The notes: a model not told the origin generated them from the sequence alone. 8,698 nucleotides of DNA from an uncultured Eubacteriales bacterium (GCA_902803185.1 CADCOV010000023.1:1-8698); one strand, 5' to 3'. Positions 1 through 7,768 are shown, numbered from the stretch's first letter. Made by a program: numbers and translations.

Positions 1-199
1 CAACATCGTGAACACCAAGAAGGAGATCGAGGAGGCCATCGACACCATCAACGATGCCTTTGAGAATCTGCTCGACAGTCTGTTCCAGGACGTCGCATGG
101 GACATCTCGTCCGACATCTCCGTGATGAAGACGATGATGGCCCAGGATGGCCTGTCAGGAGATAAAGTATCTGATGCGTCCGCAAAGGACCAGGAATAA
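1..199 (+). CDS. xpaC: XpaC-family protein (5-bromo-4-chloroindolyl phosphate hydrolysis family), C-terminal end only
   Basis: The reading frame is open from the left edge (first full codon at 2) to a TAA at 197-199, so only about the last 65 residues are visible. The fragment is helical and acidic. It contains the stretch IEEAIDTINDAFENLLDSLF followed by DISSDISVMKTMMAQDGL, which matches what I recall of the C-terminal end of XpaC-family proteins. The GTG at 8 lies inside the conserved region and is not the start; the true start is outside the window. The next gene starts 24 bp downstream with its own AGGAGG site and belongs to the TelA family. XpaC and TelA are commonly adjacent in Bacillota (xpaC-yaaN in Bacillus subtilis), which supports the call. 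The biochemical role of XpaC is poorly known; the name comes from a phosphatase-related phenotype. Family assignment is fairly sure, function is not. Confidence 0.8.
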   Translation, partial: NIVNTKKEIEEAIDTINDAFENLLDSLFQDVAWDISSDISVMKTMMAQDGLSGDKVSDASAKDQE

Positions 200-223
200 T
201 ACGCATTCGCACAGGAGGGAAAC

Positions 224-1447
224 ATGGCAGACGAGAAGAACATGACCTTTGAAGAAGAAATCGAAGCGACCGCGATCCCGGCAGCGCCGGAGCTCAAGTT
301 CGGCGACGTGATCGAGGCCACCGACGTGACCATCGAGGACGTCGAGGAAACGGAGCAGGCCACGGAGAAGGCCGCCGAGGAGGCTCAGGTGCCGACCGTC
401 TCTCTGAGAGAGCAGGAACTGGCCAGCCTGACCGAACAGGAGATCAAACAGGTCAAGGAGTTCGCCAATAAGATCGACGTCACCAACACCAACGCCATCA
501 TGACCTACGGCGTTGGCGCCCAGAAGAAGATCGCCGACTTCTCCGAGAAGGCGCTGGAGAACGTGAAGACCAAGGACATGGGCGAAGTGGGCGAGATGAT
601 CACCGACCTGGTCGCCCAGCTGAAGAACTTCGATGTCGACGAGAACGAGAAGGGCCTCAAGGGCCTCTTCCACAAGAAGAAGAACGACCTGGACGCCATG
701 AAGGCGAAATACAGCAAAGTCGAAGTCAACGTCGAGTCCATCAAGAACGAGCTGGAGACCCGCCAGGTCCAGCTGATGAAGGACTCCGCGATGCTGGATA
801 AGATGTACGAGATGAACCTCGGCTACTTCAAGGAGCTGACCATGTACATCGCCGCCGGCAAGCAGAAGCTGGACGAAGTCCGCAGCAACGACCTCGTGGC
901 CCTGCAGCAGAAGGCGGAGGCCTCCGGCCTGCCGGAGGACGCCCAGGCTGCCAAGGACCTGGCCAACCAGTGCGAGCGCTTCGAGAAGAAGCTCTACGAC
1001 CTGGAGCTGACCCGTTCCATCGCCATGCAGACCGGCCCGCAGATCAGAATGGTCCAGGCCTCCGACAACGTCATGGCGGAGAAGATCCAGTCCACCATCG
1101 TGAACACCATCCCGCTCTGGAAGAACCAGATGGTCATCGCCATGGGTCTGGAGCACTCCACCCAGGCCGCCAAGGCCCAGCGCGAGGTCACCGAGATGAC
1201 CAACGCCCTGCTCAAGAAGAACGCGGATGCCCTGAAGACCGCGACCCTCGAGAGCGTCAAGGAGTCCGAGAGAGGCATCGTCGAGCTGGAGACCCTGAAG
1301 TACACCAACGAGTCTCTGATCACCACCCTGGACGAGGTCCTGCGCATCCAGATGGAAGGCAAGGCCAAGCGCGTGGAGGCGGAGAACCAGCTGGCCGCCA
1401 TCGAGACCCAGCTGAAGCAGAAGCTGCTGGAGGCCTCCAAGCAGTGA
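224..1447 (+). CDS. telA: TelA/KlaA-family toxic anion resistance protein
   Basis: This 407-residue protein is of typical length for the TelA family (Pfam PF05816). The family is named for plasmid tellurite-resistance proteins, but chromosomal copies probably have a broader cell-envelope or stress role. The ATG at 224 is preceded by AGGAGG at 213-218. Residues 1-70 are acidic and low in complexity, with no signal peptide or membrane segment, so the protein is probably cytoplasmic. From about residue 85 the chain is almost entirely predicted helix and coiled coil. Recognisable family segments are NAIMTYGVGAQKKI (from residue 90), LWKNQMVIAMGL (from 298), the nearby QREVTEMTNALLKKNADALK, and ESERGIVELETLKYTNESL near the C-terminus. 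It lies 24 bp after the xpaC-family gene, presumably in one transcript, and an intrinsic terminator follows. The conserved region looks intact. Family assignment is sure; involvement in tellurite resistance is not shown by the sequence. Confidence 0.93.
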   Translation: MADEKNMTFEEEIEATAIPAAPELKFGDVIEATDVTIEDVEETEQATEKAAEEAQVPTVSLREQELASLTEQEIKQVKEFANKIDVTNTNAIMTYGVGAQKKIADFSEKALENVKTKDMGEVGEMITDLVAQLKNFDVDENEKGLKGLFHKKKNDLDAMKAKYSKVEVNVESIKNELETRQVQLMKDSAMLDKMYEMNLGYFKELTMYIAAGKQKLDEVRSNDLVALQQKAEASGLPEDAQAAKDLANQCERFEKKLYDLELTRSIAMQTGPQIRMVQASDNVMAEKIQSTIVNTIPLWKNQMVIAMGLEHSTQAAKAQREVTEMTNALLKKNADALKTATLESVKESERGIVELETLKYTNESLITTLDEVLRIQMEGKAKRVEAENQLAAIETQLKQKLLEASKQ

Positions 1448-1466
1448 ATAAAGCCAAGGCTTTACG

Positions 1467-1492
1467 GCCGCCCCGGAAGGGGCGGCTTTTTT
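1467..1492 (+). terminator. Intrinsic terminator of the xpaC-telA operon
   Basis: A perfect 8-bp GC stem (GCCGCCCC at 1467-1474 with GGGGCGGC at 1479-1486) closes on a GGAA tetraloop and is followed at once by six T at 1487-1492. It starts 19 bp after the telA stop codon. A smaller AAAGCC/GGCTTT inverted repeat (1450-1455 and 1458-1463) precedes it. The AAAGCC arm could also pair with GGCTTT at 1484-1489, so an alternative fold is possible. Confidence 0.93.
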
Positions 1493-1540
1493 CGTGCGCC
1501 CGGCGCCGCTGCATGCGTGGATGAATATTATCGCACCTTT

Positions 1541-1612
1541 AATTAATGAATTATGCGAAAAATACCGCACAAACCGCCGCATAACGAAAAAATTAATGCA
1601 AAAATATGCATA
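1541..1612. repeat. AT-rich upstream region with short direct and inverted repeats
   Basis: This stretch upstream of the carboxypeptidase promoter is far richer in A and T than the rest of the window. AATTAATG occurs at 1541-1548 and again at 1591-1598, exactly 50 bp apart. TTATGCG at 1551-1557 and CGCATAA at 1578-1584 form an inverted repeat with a 20-bp spacer. The perfect palindrome TATGCATA at 1605-1612 ends 7 bp before the -35 box. These could be regulator binding sites or an UP-like element, but no regulator is identified and some may be chance in AT-rich DNA. Confidence 0.4.
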
Positions 1613-1619
1613 AAAATGC

Positions 1620-1648
1620 TTGACAACAAATGGCGGCACTGGTAGTAT
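1620..1648 (+). promoter_or_regulatory. Sigma-A-type promoter of the secreted carboxypeptidase gene
   Basis: A perfect -35 box TTGACA (1620-1625) is separated by 17 bp from a weaker -10 box TAGTAT (1643-1648, four of six consensus bases). Transcription would start near 1655 and give a leader of about 60 nt. A ribosome binding site (AAAGGAG, 1699-1705) lies 10 bp before the ATG at 1716. The A/T-rich tract just upstream could add UP-element activity. This is the only good promoter seen in the 223 bp between the telA terminator and this gene. Confidence 0.75.
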
Positions 1649-1715
1649 GTTCCTATCATTCAAGAAACTAATGTGTGCAGACGTGAATGCATAACCGGAA
1701 AGGAGCCGCACAACA

Positions 1716-4700
1716 ATGAAGAGTATTTATTCGAAGAAAGGAAACGTGGTCATCGCATGGGTCCTGACCCTGGCCATGATCTTCGGCTCCTTCGCCGTCC
1801 TCCCGATGGCGAAGGTCTACGCCGACGACATGCCGCCGGTCTCGGATTATGCGGTGGACGAAATCATTTCCCTGGCAGAAGACGATGAGGTCTCCCTCAC
1901 GATCCCGCTCGGCGACGTGTCCGCAGAGGAGGCGGCAGCGGTGGTCGAGGCAGGGCTGAGCTTGTCTTTGATCAGAAATAACAGCAGATTCTATGTCGAC
2001 CCTCAGCTGTATCCTAACCAGTCGGCCGGCGGGCCGCTGGAGGAGTGGCTGACGCAGGGCGGCACCCCGCAGTTCACCGATGTGCAGACGGAAGTCAAGG
2101 AGGAGGACGGCGAAACAGTCCTGGAGGTCACCTTCAACTCCAACTGCTACTTCTACAGCAGGGGCGTGGTGGACTACAGCGCGCCGCACAGCAACGGCGG
2201 CGCTTACCTGGACATCTGCGGCTACTTCAATTTCGTCGTAGAGACGGCAGACGGCGTCGTCATCGGCATGGCGCCGGTCAAGATCGCCCCGTACGACAGC
2301 TTCCACACCATGGATGAGATCTACACCGACATCGACGCCATCGCGGCTTTGGACACCGACCTGTATGTGGAGAAGTTCTCCATGGGCACCTCCTCCTACG
2401 GGCTGGACATGCCGTATCTGATCGTCGCCAAGGACAAGGCTGCGGTCGAAGACTGGCTGGAGTTCACCGAGCTCTCCGAGACGGCCCCGGCTGAGGCACT
2501 GGAGAAGATCGAGAGCGGCGCCGCGGACGACATCAAAGTCCCGGTGATGTTCTCCAACATCCACTCCAACGAAGTCGCAGCCTCCGACGGCATCCTGGGA
2601 TTTGCCTGGAAGCTGGTCACGGAAGACACCATCTCCTACGATTACCTCGAGAGCTTCACGGCCGCGGGCGAGGAAGAACTGGCGGCGGAGTTCGCCGCGG
2701 ACAGCCTGGCGGTCCCGGATCTGGTCGCGGACAAAGCCACCTACCTCGGCTACCTGAAGGCGGGCAACAGCGTGTCCGGCGTCGTGGATCTGGAGACCTA
2801 CTATGAGATCTCCGAGAACGAGATCGCGATCTCCGACCTGCTGGAGGACGTGTTCTTCATCCTGGTCCCGGAGGAGAACGTGGACGGACGTACCTTTGTG
2901 ACCCGCGCGGCCTTCAACGGCTACGATCTGAACCGTGACAACTCCTTCCAGACCACCCCTGAGACTGCCAACATGCAGCATTTGATCAGCACCTACAACC
3001 CGGTCTCCCTGACCGAGTTCCACGGCCGGGTCCAGGCCTTCCAGTGTGAGCCTTGCGACCCGCCGCACGAGCCGAACTTTGAATACGACCTGCTGGCCGA
3101 GCACCTGATGACCGGTGGCGAGGCCTTAGGCATCGCAGCGGTCGCCAACAACGACGGCTACAACAGCTACGTGATCCCGCAGCGCGACTACCTGACGGAT
3201 ATGGGCGACGGCACCGCCTACTGGTCGGATCCATGGGACGATATGTCCACGAGCTACACCCCGCAGTTCGCGATGCTGCACGGCACCGTGGCCTATACGG
3301 TCGAACTCCCGGCCTATAACGACGCTACCGCGCAGGCGGCCTGCTACGGCATGCTGGGACAGTCCGTCTACATCGCCGGCGAAAAGCTGGGCTACCTGGA
3401 GGACCAGGTCAAGATCTACCAGCGCGGCGTGAACAACTACAACTCCGACGCCTTTGATGAGGTCGGCCAGTGGTTCTGCGACCAGTACGACGTGGAAGGC
3501 GCGGAAATGGATCTCTTCCGTCCGGAATACGACGGCGAAGGCCAGAACGGCAACTTCTATCCGGAGTGCTACATCATCCCGCTGGACAAAGCGAATCAGT
3601 CCAATATCCAGGCCGCTGCCGACATGATGGAGTGGCTGACCAGAAACGACGTCAAGGTCGGGCTCGCCGAGCACGAGGTCATCTATGACGGCGTCACCTA
3701 TCCGGAAGGCACGATGGTCGTCCCGATGTACCAGGCCAAGCGTTCAGTCGCCAACGGCGCGCTCTACGACGGCACACTGATCCAGAGCTGGACCGTGCTT
3801 TACTCCGAAGGCATCACCGCCTTTGGTGAAACCCGCGGCTTCGACATGGTCACCGTGGCGGAACCGGAGGCCTATCAAAAGATCAAGATGGGCATCGATC
3901 TTCTGGACTACGAAGCGGCGCAGGCGTTCCTGGCGGACTTCGAGACCCCGTTCACCGGCGCCATGGGCGGCGACGTCATCATCCACAACACCTCTGAGGA
4001 TGCGGTCGCGGCCGTCAATGAACTGCTGCAGAAGGGCGCGAAGGTCGGCATGATCACGGACGATGAAGTCTGGAAGGGCGACTTCGTCTGCGCCTATGAG
4101 GACTACCTGACCGTGGCGGATCACTACCTGCTGACCGTCGAAGGCGTGACCGTCGAACCGTATACCCTCGAACAGGAAACCAAGACCATCACCGGTTTCC
4201 CGGTGGTCTACGTGACCGGCACTCCGGCCATGACTCTGAACGGCGGCTGCATCTACACCGCCCAGGTCGGCAACTACACCTGGAACTACGACGACAAAGC
4301 CATGAAGATCATGGGCTTTGAGACCACCAATGATCTGAGCGTGGCTAACGTCATCATCGGCGGCTCCAACCTGAGTAACGACGCTCTGGCGGCGGTACAG
4401 GCGGGCACCCCATACATCGGCTTCGGAAGCGGCGGACGCAGCGCGGTCAGCAAGCTGTTCTCCGGCGCGGGCACCGGCAGGGTCCGGGGCGCCATGGACT
4501 GCCTGGGCTACGTCACCTACCCGGACGAAAACATGATCAACGCCAGCTACATCCAGCAGGGCGACGATGTCTTCTACGGCTACGGCGTGTACTGGTTCAC
4601 CGGCCTGCCGGAAGGCGCGGAGATCCTTGTCCAGATGGACGGCAGCAAGGAGCCGCTGGAGGGCTTCATCCCGACGTACAGCGAGTCGCTGGCAGCTTCC

Positions 4701-6470
4701 TACGACACCTTCATCAACGGCTCCGTCCAGGGCTTCTCCTACGAGGGCGCGGATGCGAGCGGCAGCGAAGTGGACGTCTGCCTGTTCGCCAACACCCTGA
4801 CCAACAAACTGCACCAGCGCGACGAGTACGCGTTCATCAGCAACTTCATCTTCAGCAATCTGCTGGGCGAGGACTACAGCGAAGGCACTGAGCCGGTCTC
4901 CGACCTCGACGAGGCGAAGGAGGCAGCCAAAGCTGAACTGACTGCCTATGAAGAGGATCTGGAGAGCAGCGGCAATTACGACGCGGAGGGCAAAGCGGCT
5001 TTGGCCGGCTGCCTGAGCGACGGCATCAGCGCGATCGACGCGGCAGCCACACAGGAAGAAGTCGCGGCTGCTCTGGCGGCGGCCAAGGAAGCCATGGATG
5101 CTGTCGAGACGGCCGGACAGGATCTCCCGAAACTGGACCCGGCGTACAAGGTCACGGCGGACAACGTCTCTGACGGTGTCAAGGTAAACTGGAACCCGGT
5201 CACGAATGCGGAAACCTATCAGGTCCTGTACAAAGAAGCGGGAAGCGCTGAGGATTACAAGGCTGCGGCGGATCCGACGGCGGAGGACGAATGTGTCCTT
5301 TCCGGCGACCTGTTCGACAGCGGCATGGAGTATCAGTTCGTGGTCAAAGCTTCCGCGGAAGGATATCAGCCATCGACCTCTGAAGCGGTCAGCCTGGCAT
5401 ATCTCGATCAGCCGGAAATCACCGCACTGTCCAACGTGAACGCAGGCATCAAGGTGACCTGGGGTGCTGTGGAAGGCGCGGAAGAGTACATCCTCGTGAT
5501 GGAAAACAAGTCGACCGGGCAGATCGATCCGATGCCGGAAAAGATCACTTCTGCGGGTTACACCGTGCCGAAGAGCATGCTCACGGCCGGAACGGAATAC
5601 AATCTCTACGTCATGGCAGGAAAGGGCAAATACTCCTCCGCATTCTCCGAGAAGGAGGACATCACCTACCTGGCGGCGCCGGTGGTCGCGACCTCCAAGA
5701 ACGTCAATGCCGGCACCCAGATCACCTGGAACGCGGTGGATGGCGCTGAGAGCTACATCGTGATGTACAAGGAGAACGGCGGCAGCTGGAAGACGGCTGT
5801 GAGCGGCGTCACTGCCACGACCTATACCGTGCCGAAGAGCCTGCTGAAGAGCGGCACCAAGTACTACTACACCGTGAAGGCAGTGGGCGAGGATCCGGAC
5901 GACGTCAGCGGCTACACCAGCGGCAAGGCCCAGACCTACATGGCGGCGCCGACGGTCACCAAGACCCAGAACGTCAACGCCGGCACCAAGGTCACCTGGT
6001 CCGCGGTGGACGGCGCCACCAAGTACACTTTGATGTTCAAGACGAGCGGCGGCAGCTGGAAGACCCTGAAGACCGGCATCAAGACCACCACCTACACCGT
6101 GCCGAAGAGCGAGCTCAAGAGCGGCACCAAGTACTACTATACCGTGAAAGCGGTGGGCGCGGCCACCAGCGGCTACAGCAGCGGCAAGGCCCAGACCTAC
6201 ATGGCGGCCCCGGCGATCAGCGGCGTCTCCAAGACCAGCTCCGGCGTCAAGGTGACCTGGGGCAAGGTGGAGGGCGCCAAGACCTACACCGTGATGTACA
6301 AGGTCAGCGGCGGCAGCTGGAAGACTGCGAAGAGCGGCGTGACCGGCACCAGCTACACCGTGCCGAAGAGCCTGCTGACCAGCGGCAAGACCTACTACTT
6401 CACCGCGAAGGCGGTGGGCGCAGCGACCAGCGGCTACAGCAGCGGCAAGAGCCTGGCCTACAAGGCATAA
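1716..6470 (+). CDS. Large secreted M14 zinc carboxypeptidase with C-terminal fibronectin-III-like repeats
   Basis: This 1584-residue protein is expected to be exported. Residues 1-36 form a signal peptide: lysines at 7-8, a hydrophobic core at about 11-30, and likely cleavage after VYA (residue 36). The M14 metallocarboxypeptidase domain spans about 190-560. Expected catalytic residues are present: H283 and E286 in HSNE (zinc), N406-R407 in DLNRD (substrate carboxylate), H436 in TEFHG (third zinc ligand) and E530 in TVELP (general base). R397 may correspond to Arg127 of carboxypeptidase A. Residues 743-1055 form a second region resembling glutamine-amidotransferase/DJ-1 folds (IIGGSN, then YIGFGSGG), without an evident catalytic cysteine; this is inference. 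An alanine- and glutamate-rich helical region (1063-1138, FIVAR-like) leads to five Fn3-like repeats (1142-1584). There is no LPXTG motif or C-terminal membrane anchor, so the protein is released or held non-covalently. It presumably trims C-terminal residues from extracellular peptides; the substrate is unknown. It is monocistronic, with its own promoter and terminator. Confidence 0.9.
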   Translation: MKSIYSKKGNVVIAWVLTLAMIFGSFAVLPMAKVYADDMPPVSDYAVDEIISLAEDDEVSLTIPLGDVSAEEAAAVVEAGLSLSLIRNNSRFYVDPQLYPNQSAGGPLEEWLTQGGTPQFTDVQTEVKEEDGETVLEVTFNSNCYFYSRGVVDYSAPHSNGGAYLDICGYFNFVVETADGVVIGMAPVKIAPYDSFHTMDEIYTDIDAIAALDTDLYVEKFSMGTSSYGLDMPYLIVAKDKAAVEDWLEFTELSETAPAEALEKIESGAADDIKVPVMFSNIHSNEVAASDGILGFAWKLVTEDTISYDYLESFTAAGEEELAAEFAADSLAVPDLVADKATYLGYLKAGNSVSGVVDLETYYEISENEIAISDLLEDVFFILVPEENVDGRTFVTRAAFNGYDLNRDNSFQTTPETANMQHLISTYNPVSLTEFHGRVQAFQCEPCDPPHEPNFEYDLLAEHLMTGGEALGIAAVANNDGYNSYVIPQRDYLTDMGDGTAYWSDPWDDMSTSYTPQFAMLHGTVAYTVELPAYNDATAQAACYGMLGQSVYIAGEKLGYLEDQVKIYQRGVNNYNSDAFDEVGQWFCDQYDVEGAEMDLFRPEYDGEGQNGNFYPECYIIPLDKANQSNIQAAADMMEWLTRNDVKVGLAEHEVIYDGVTYPEGTMVVPMYQAKRSVANGALYDGTLIQSWTVLYSEGITAFGETRGFDMVTVAEPEAYQKIKMGIDLLDYEAAQAFLADFETPFTGAMGGDVIIHNTSEDAVAAVNELLQKGAKVGMITDDEVWKGDFVCAYEDYLTVADHYLLTVEGVTVEPYTLEQETKTITGFPVVYVTGTPAMTLNGGCIYTAQVGNYTWNYDDKAMKIMGFETTNDLSVANVIIGGSNLSNDALAAVQAGTPYIGFGSGGRSAVSKLFSGAGTGRVRGAMDCLGYVTYPDENMINASYIQQGDDVFYGYGVYWFTGLPEGAEILVQMDGSKEPLEGFIPTYSESLAASYDTFINGSVQGFSYEGADASGSEVDVCLFANTLTNKLHQRDEYAFISNFIFSNLLGEDYSEGTEPVSDLDEAKEAAKAELTAYEEDLESSGNYDAEGKAALAGCLSDGISAIDAAATQEEVAAALAAAKEAMDAVETAGQDLPKLDPAYKVTADNVSDGVKVNWNPVTNAETYQVLYKEAGSAEDYKAAADPTAEDECVLSGDLFDSGMEYQFVVKASAEGYQPSTSEAVSLAYLDQPEITALSNVNAGIKVTWGAVEGAEEYILVMENKSTGQIDPMPEKITSAGYTVPKSMLTAGTEYNLYVMAGKGKYSSAFSEKEDITYLAAPVVATSKNVNAGTQITWNAVDGAESYIVMYKENGGSWKTAVSGVTATTYTVPKSLLKSGTKYYYTVKAVGEDPDDVSGYTSGKAQTYMAAPTVTKTQNVNAGTKVTWSAVDGATKYTLMFKTSGGSWKTLKTGIKTTTYTVPKSELKSGTKYYYTVKAVGAATSGYSSGKAQTYMAAPAISGVSKTSSGVKVTWGKVEGAKTYTVMYKVSGGSWKTAKSGVTGTSYTVPKSLLTSGKTYYFTAKAVGAATSGYSSGKSLAYKA
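5139..6467 (+). repeat. Five tandem fibronectin-III-like repeats within the carboxypeptidase gene
   Basis: Units begin at proline codons 5139, 5412, 5679, 5949 and 6210 and encode 91, 89, 90, 87 and 86 residues. Each has the pattern G-x-K/Q-V/I-x-W-x-x-V early, then an aromatic strand such as YxVMYK, a YTVPKS turn, and YYxTxKAVG near the end. The first unit is the most divergent and lacks the YTVPKS turn. Units 3-5 share long identical DNA stretches, for example around GGCGGCAGCTGGAAGAC, consistent with recent duplication at the 3' end. Unit 3 has a short acidic insertion (EDPDDV) near its end. Fn3 arrays in secreted bacterial enzymes usually act as spacers or surface-binding modules. Confidence 0.8.
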
Positions 6471-6489
6471 TCGCAAAAAACGAAAAGGG

Positions 6490-6519
6490 GGAGCATGTCC
6501 GGAAGGGCATGCTCCTTTT
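6490..6519 (+). terminator. Intrinsic terminator of the carboxypeptidase gene
   Basis: An 11-bp stem (6490-6500 with 6505-6515, including one G-U pair) closes on a GGAA tetraloop and is followed by four T at 6516-6519. It begins 20 bp after the stop codon. The loop and its flanking C/G pairs are the same as in the telA terminator. The T tract is short, so some read-through into the dehydrogenase gene is possible. Confidence 0.85.
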
Positions 6520-6536
6520 ACGTTGGGAACGGAAAG

Positions 6537-6565
6537 TTGAAAGCGGGAGGGTTTTGTTGTATGAT
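6537..6565 (+). promoter_or_regulatory. Sigma-A-type promoter of the Ldh_2-family gene
   Basis: TTGAAA (6537-6542) and TATGAT (6560-6565) are separated by exactly 17 bp, with five of six consensus bases in each box. Transcription would start near 6572, about 40 nt before the start codon. The promoter lies just after the previous gene's terminator, so the dehydrogenase gene is probably expressed independently. Confidence 0.75.
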
Positions 6566-6595
6566 AACCACAGGAATCTAACGACAACTGTGCAG

Positions 6596-6602
6596 AAGGA
6601 GG
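6596..6602 (+). promoter_or_regulatory. Ribosome binding site that fixes the dehydrogenase start
   Basis: AAGGAGG lies 8 bp before the ATG at 6611. The frame stays open upstream to 6509, but that in-frame ATG overlaps the previous gene's terminator hairpin and lies upstream of the predicted promoter, so 6611 is the right start. Confidence 0.9.
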
Positions 6603-6610
6603 ATATTGCT

Positions 6611-7756
6611 ATGCCACAGATCACAGATCTCAATATGAAGGTGGATCCGGAAACCAGGCCGTACGTTCCGTGGGAACTGGTCGGCAATTTCATGGTGGAC
6701 GTGTTCAAGAAGGTGGGCGTGCCGGAGGAGGACGCGAAGATCTGCGCCGACGTGCTGATGGAGAGCGACCGCAGGGGCATCGAGAGCCACGGCTGCAACC
6801 GGTTCAAGCCGATCTATATCGACCGCATCAACGCCGGCATCCAGAAGCCGGTGACGGAGTATGAGGTCATCAAGGAGACGCCGACCACCCTGGTGGTGGA
6901 TGCCCACGACGGCATGGGCATGGTGGCTTCCCACAAGGCGATGCAGACCATCATCGAGAAGGCCAAGACCTACGGTATGGGCTGCGCCGCCATCCGCAAC
7001 TCCACCCACTACGGCATCGCGGGCTACTGGGCCACCATGGCCTCCGACGCCGGCATGATCGGCATCACCGGTACCAACGCGAGGCCTTCCATCGCGCCGA
7101 CCTTCGGCGTGGAGAACATGCTGGGCACCAACCCGCTGACCATCGCGCTGCCGACGGACGAGGAGTTCCCGTTCTGCATCGACTGCGCCACCTCCATCAC
7201 CCAGAGGGGCAAGATCGAATACTACGCCAGGGAAGGCAAGCCGACCCCGGCGGGCATGGTCATCGGCCGTGACGGCTCCGCGATGACCGACAGCGAACAG
7301 ATCCTGGTGGACCTGACCAAGGGCAGGGCAGCCCTGGCGCCGCTGGGCGGCATCGGCGAAGAGCTGGCGGGCTACAAGGGCTACGGCTACGCGACGGTGG
7401 TGGAGATCCTCTCCGCCGCGCTGCAGGGCGGCACCTTCCTGAAGGCCCTCTCCGGCATCGGCGCGGACGGCAGCAAGCAGCCGTATCACCTGGGCCACTT
7501 CTTCATCGTCATCAATCCGGAATTCTTCGTGGGCGAGAAGGAGTTCCGCAAGACCGCCGGCGATATCCTGAGAGAGCTCAGGGCCTCCGAGAAGGCGCCG
7601 GGCGAGCCGCGGATCTTCACCCCGGGCGAGAAGGCCTGGATGACCTCCGTGTGGCGCGCCGACAAGGGCGTTCCGGTGGGCGAGGCGGTCCAGAAGGAGT
7701 TCATCGAGCTCAGAGACCGCTACGACCTGGACTACAAGTTCCCGTTCGAGGATTAA
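6611..7756 (+). CDS. Malate/L-lactate dehydrogenase (Ldh_2) family oxidoreductase
   Basis: This 381-residue protein fits the length and motif order of the Ldh_2 family (Pfam PF02615). The family covers NAD(P)H-dependent 2-oxoacid or imine reductases that are unrelated to classical Rossmann-fold lactate dehydrogenases. Characterised members include ureidoglycolate dehydrogenase AllD, diketogulonate reductase YiaK, sulfolactate dehydrogenase ComC and piperideine-2-carboxylate reductase DpkA. Visible motifs are DRRGIESHGCNRF with the likely catalytic S59-H60-G61, NSTHYGIAGYW (from N130), GTNPLTIALP, IDCATS with D191, and the late KGYGYATVVEILSAALQGG. No signal peptide or membrane segment is present, so the enzyme should be cytoplasmic. 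It has its own promoter and terminator, and no neighbouring pathway gene reveals the substrate. A polar C62 follows the SHG motif, where I recall a hydrophobic residue being usual; this may affect specificity. The family call is sure; malate or lactate as the true substrate is not. Confidence 0.93.
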   Translation: MPQITDLNMKVDPETRPYVPWELVGNFMVDVFKKVGVPEEDAKICADVLMESDRRGIESHGCNRFKPIYIDRINAGIQKPVTEYEVIKETPTTLVVDAHDGMGMVASHKAMQTIIEKAKTYGMGCAAIRNSTHYGIAGYWATMASDAGMIGITGTNARPSIAPTFGVENMLGTNPLTIALPTDEEFPFCIDCATSITQRGKIEYYAREGKPTPAGMVIGRDGSAMTDSEQILVDLTKGRAALAPLGGIGEELAGYKGYGYATVVEILSAALQGGTFLKALSGIGADGSKQPYHLGHFFIVINPEFFVGEKEFRKTAGDILRELRASEKAPGEPRIFTPGEKAWMTSVWRADKGVPVGEAVQKEFIELRDRYDLDYKFPFED

Positions 7757-7768
7757 AGAACAAAACAA

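Noticed and set aside
224..1447. A tellurite-resistance or phage-defence island centred on telA.
   Set aside because: Only the common chromosomal xpaC-telA pair is present. No terC, terD-type or other ter genes, or known defence genes, are visible nearby.
1493..1715. A riboswitch or small RNA in the intergenic region before the carboxypeptidase gene.
   Set aside because: The predicted leader is only about 60 nt with no strong hairpin or terminator, and no known riboswitch motif was recognised.
3744..6587. A 947-codon open frame on the minus strand opposite the carboxypeptidase gene, with other long antisense frames at 155-1711, 1668-3104 and 6578-7768.
   Set aside because: They are by-products of codon use in the plus-strand genes, which rarely use TTA, CTA or TCA codons, so antisense stops are absent. 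Their translations are rich in H, V, L, R and G with no recognisable domains, and the opposite strand has clear families, ribosome binding sites and terminators.
6509..6610. An N-terminal extension of the dehydrogenase from an ATG at 6509.
   Set aside because: That ATG lies inside the preceding terminator hairpin and upstream of the predicted promoter; the AAGGAGG site places the start at 6611.
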